A stretch of DNA of 46,127 nt from Patescibacteria group bacterium (GTDB lineage: Bacteria; Patescibacteriota; Microgenomatia; UBA1400; JAHJAY01), in assembly GCA_018813815.1 (NCBI GenBank), contig JAHJAY010000035.1:1-46127 (forward strand). Direction: 5' to 3'. Shown in pieces: positions 46,087 to 46,127 of this stretch. Position numbers and translations under genes: made by a program. The stretch's first letter is position 1. Each line of letters opens with the position of its first letter. The notes under the pieces were generated by a model. It saw only the letters and a program-made list of their open reading frames with translations, searched no databases and was not told where the DNA came from.

Positions 46087-46127
46087 TAATCGCTATGATA
46101 CCACAGCTGTGGCCAAATTCAGACTAA
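46070..46127 (+). CDS. N-terminus of a truncated CDS (MITYSLNRYDTTAVAKFRL...), possibly a transposase/integrase
   Basis: SD AGGAGG upstream; open to window edge. Confidence 0.5.
   Translation, partial: MITYSLNRYDTTAVAKFRL

Noticed and set aside
1-46127. CRISPR array, rRNA operon, prophage, inteins, recoded stop codons
   Set aside because: No regularly spaced repeats, no rRNA motifs, no phage structural genes and no intein splice motifs seen; TGA behaves as a normal stop throughout.

Overview
The window is a gene-dense, AT-rich bacterial chromosome segment. Small conserved orphans, overlapping start/stop codons, dockerin-like repeats and lone T4SS-type ATPases suggest a Patescibacteria/CPR genome, possibly Microgenomates-like; this placement is inference. 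Recognisable content: an ABC-2 exporter; glycosyltransferases; a central-carbon block (rpiB, gap, rpe-like, PfkB kinase, glpX, class II aldolase, pgk, and pyk further on); two PBP1A paralogs; guanylate kinase; CPBP protease; an nrdR-nrdD-nrdG class III ribonucleotide reductase operon; a TraG/VirD4-like ATPase; a Xer-like recombinase; a cytidylate kinase-like protein; trpS behind a T-box leader; a Trbp111-like domain; ftsH; a stand-alone 5'-3' exonuclease; mutM; recF; and an NAD(P)HX dehydratase. Two canonical tRNA genes are present: Ile(UAU) on + and Met(CAU) on -. The most interesting signals are: (1) a promoter-equipped, initiator-tRNA-like cloverleaf (CAU anticodon, A11:U24, 1:72 mismatch, intact stems) without canonical D-loop GG or T-loop TTC, just upstream of tRNA-Met; (2) an nrdD whose glycyl-radical C-terminus is a separate, overlapping 47-aa ORF with its own Shine-Dalgarno; (3) a pair of NrdR-box-like palindromes 32 bp apart upstream of nrdR; (4) a Trp T-box in this lineage; (5) promoter-leader-terminator units in front of orphan genes; (6) repeated leaderless promoter architecture. 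All structure and motif calls were made by eye; no searches were run.
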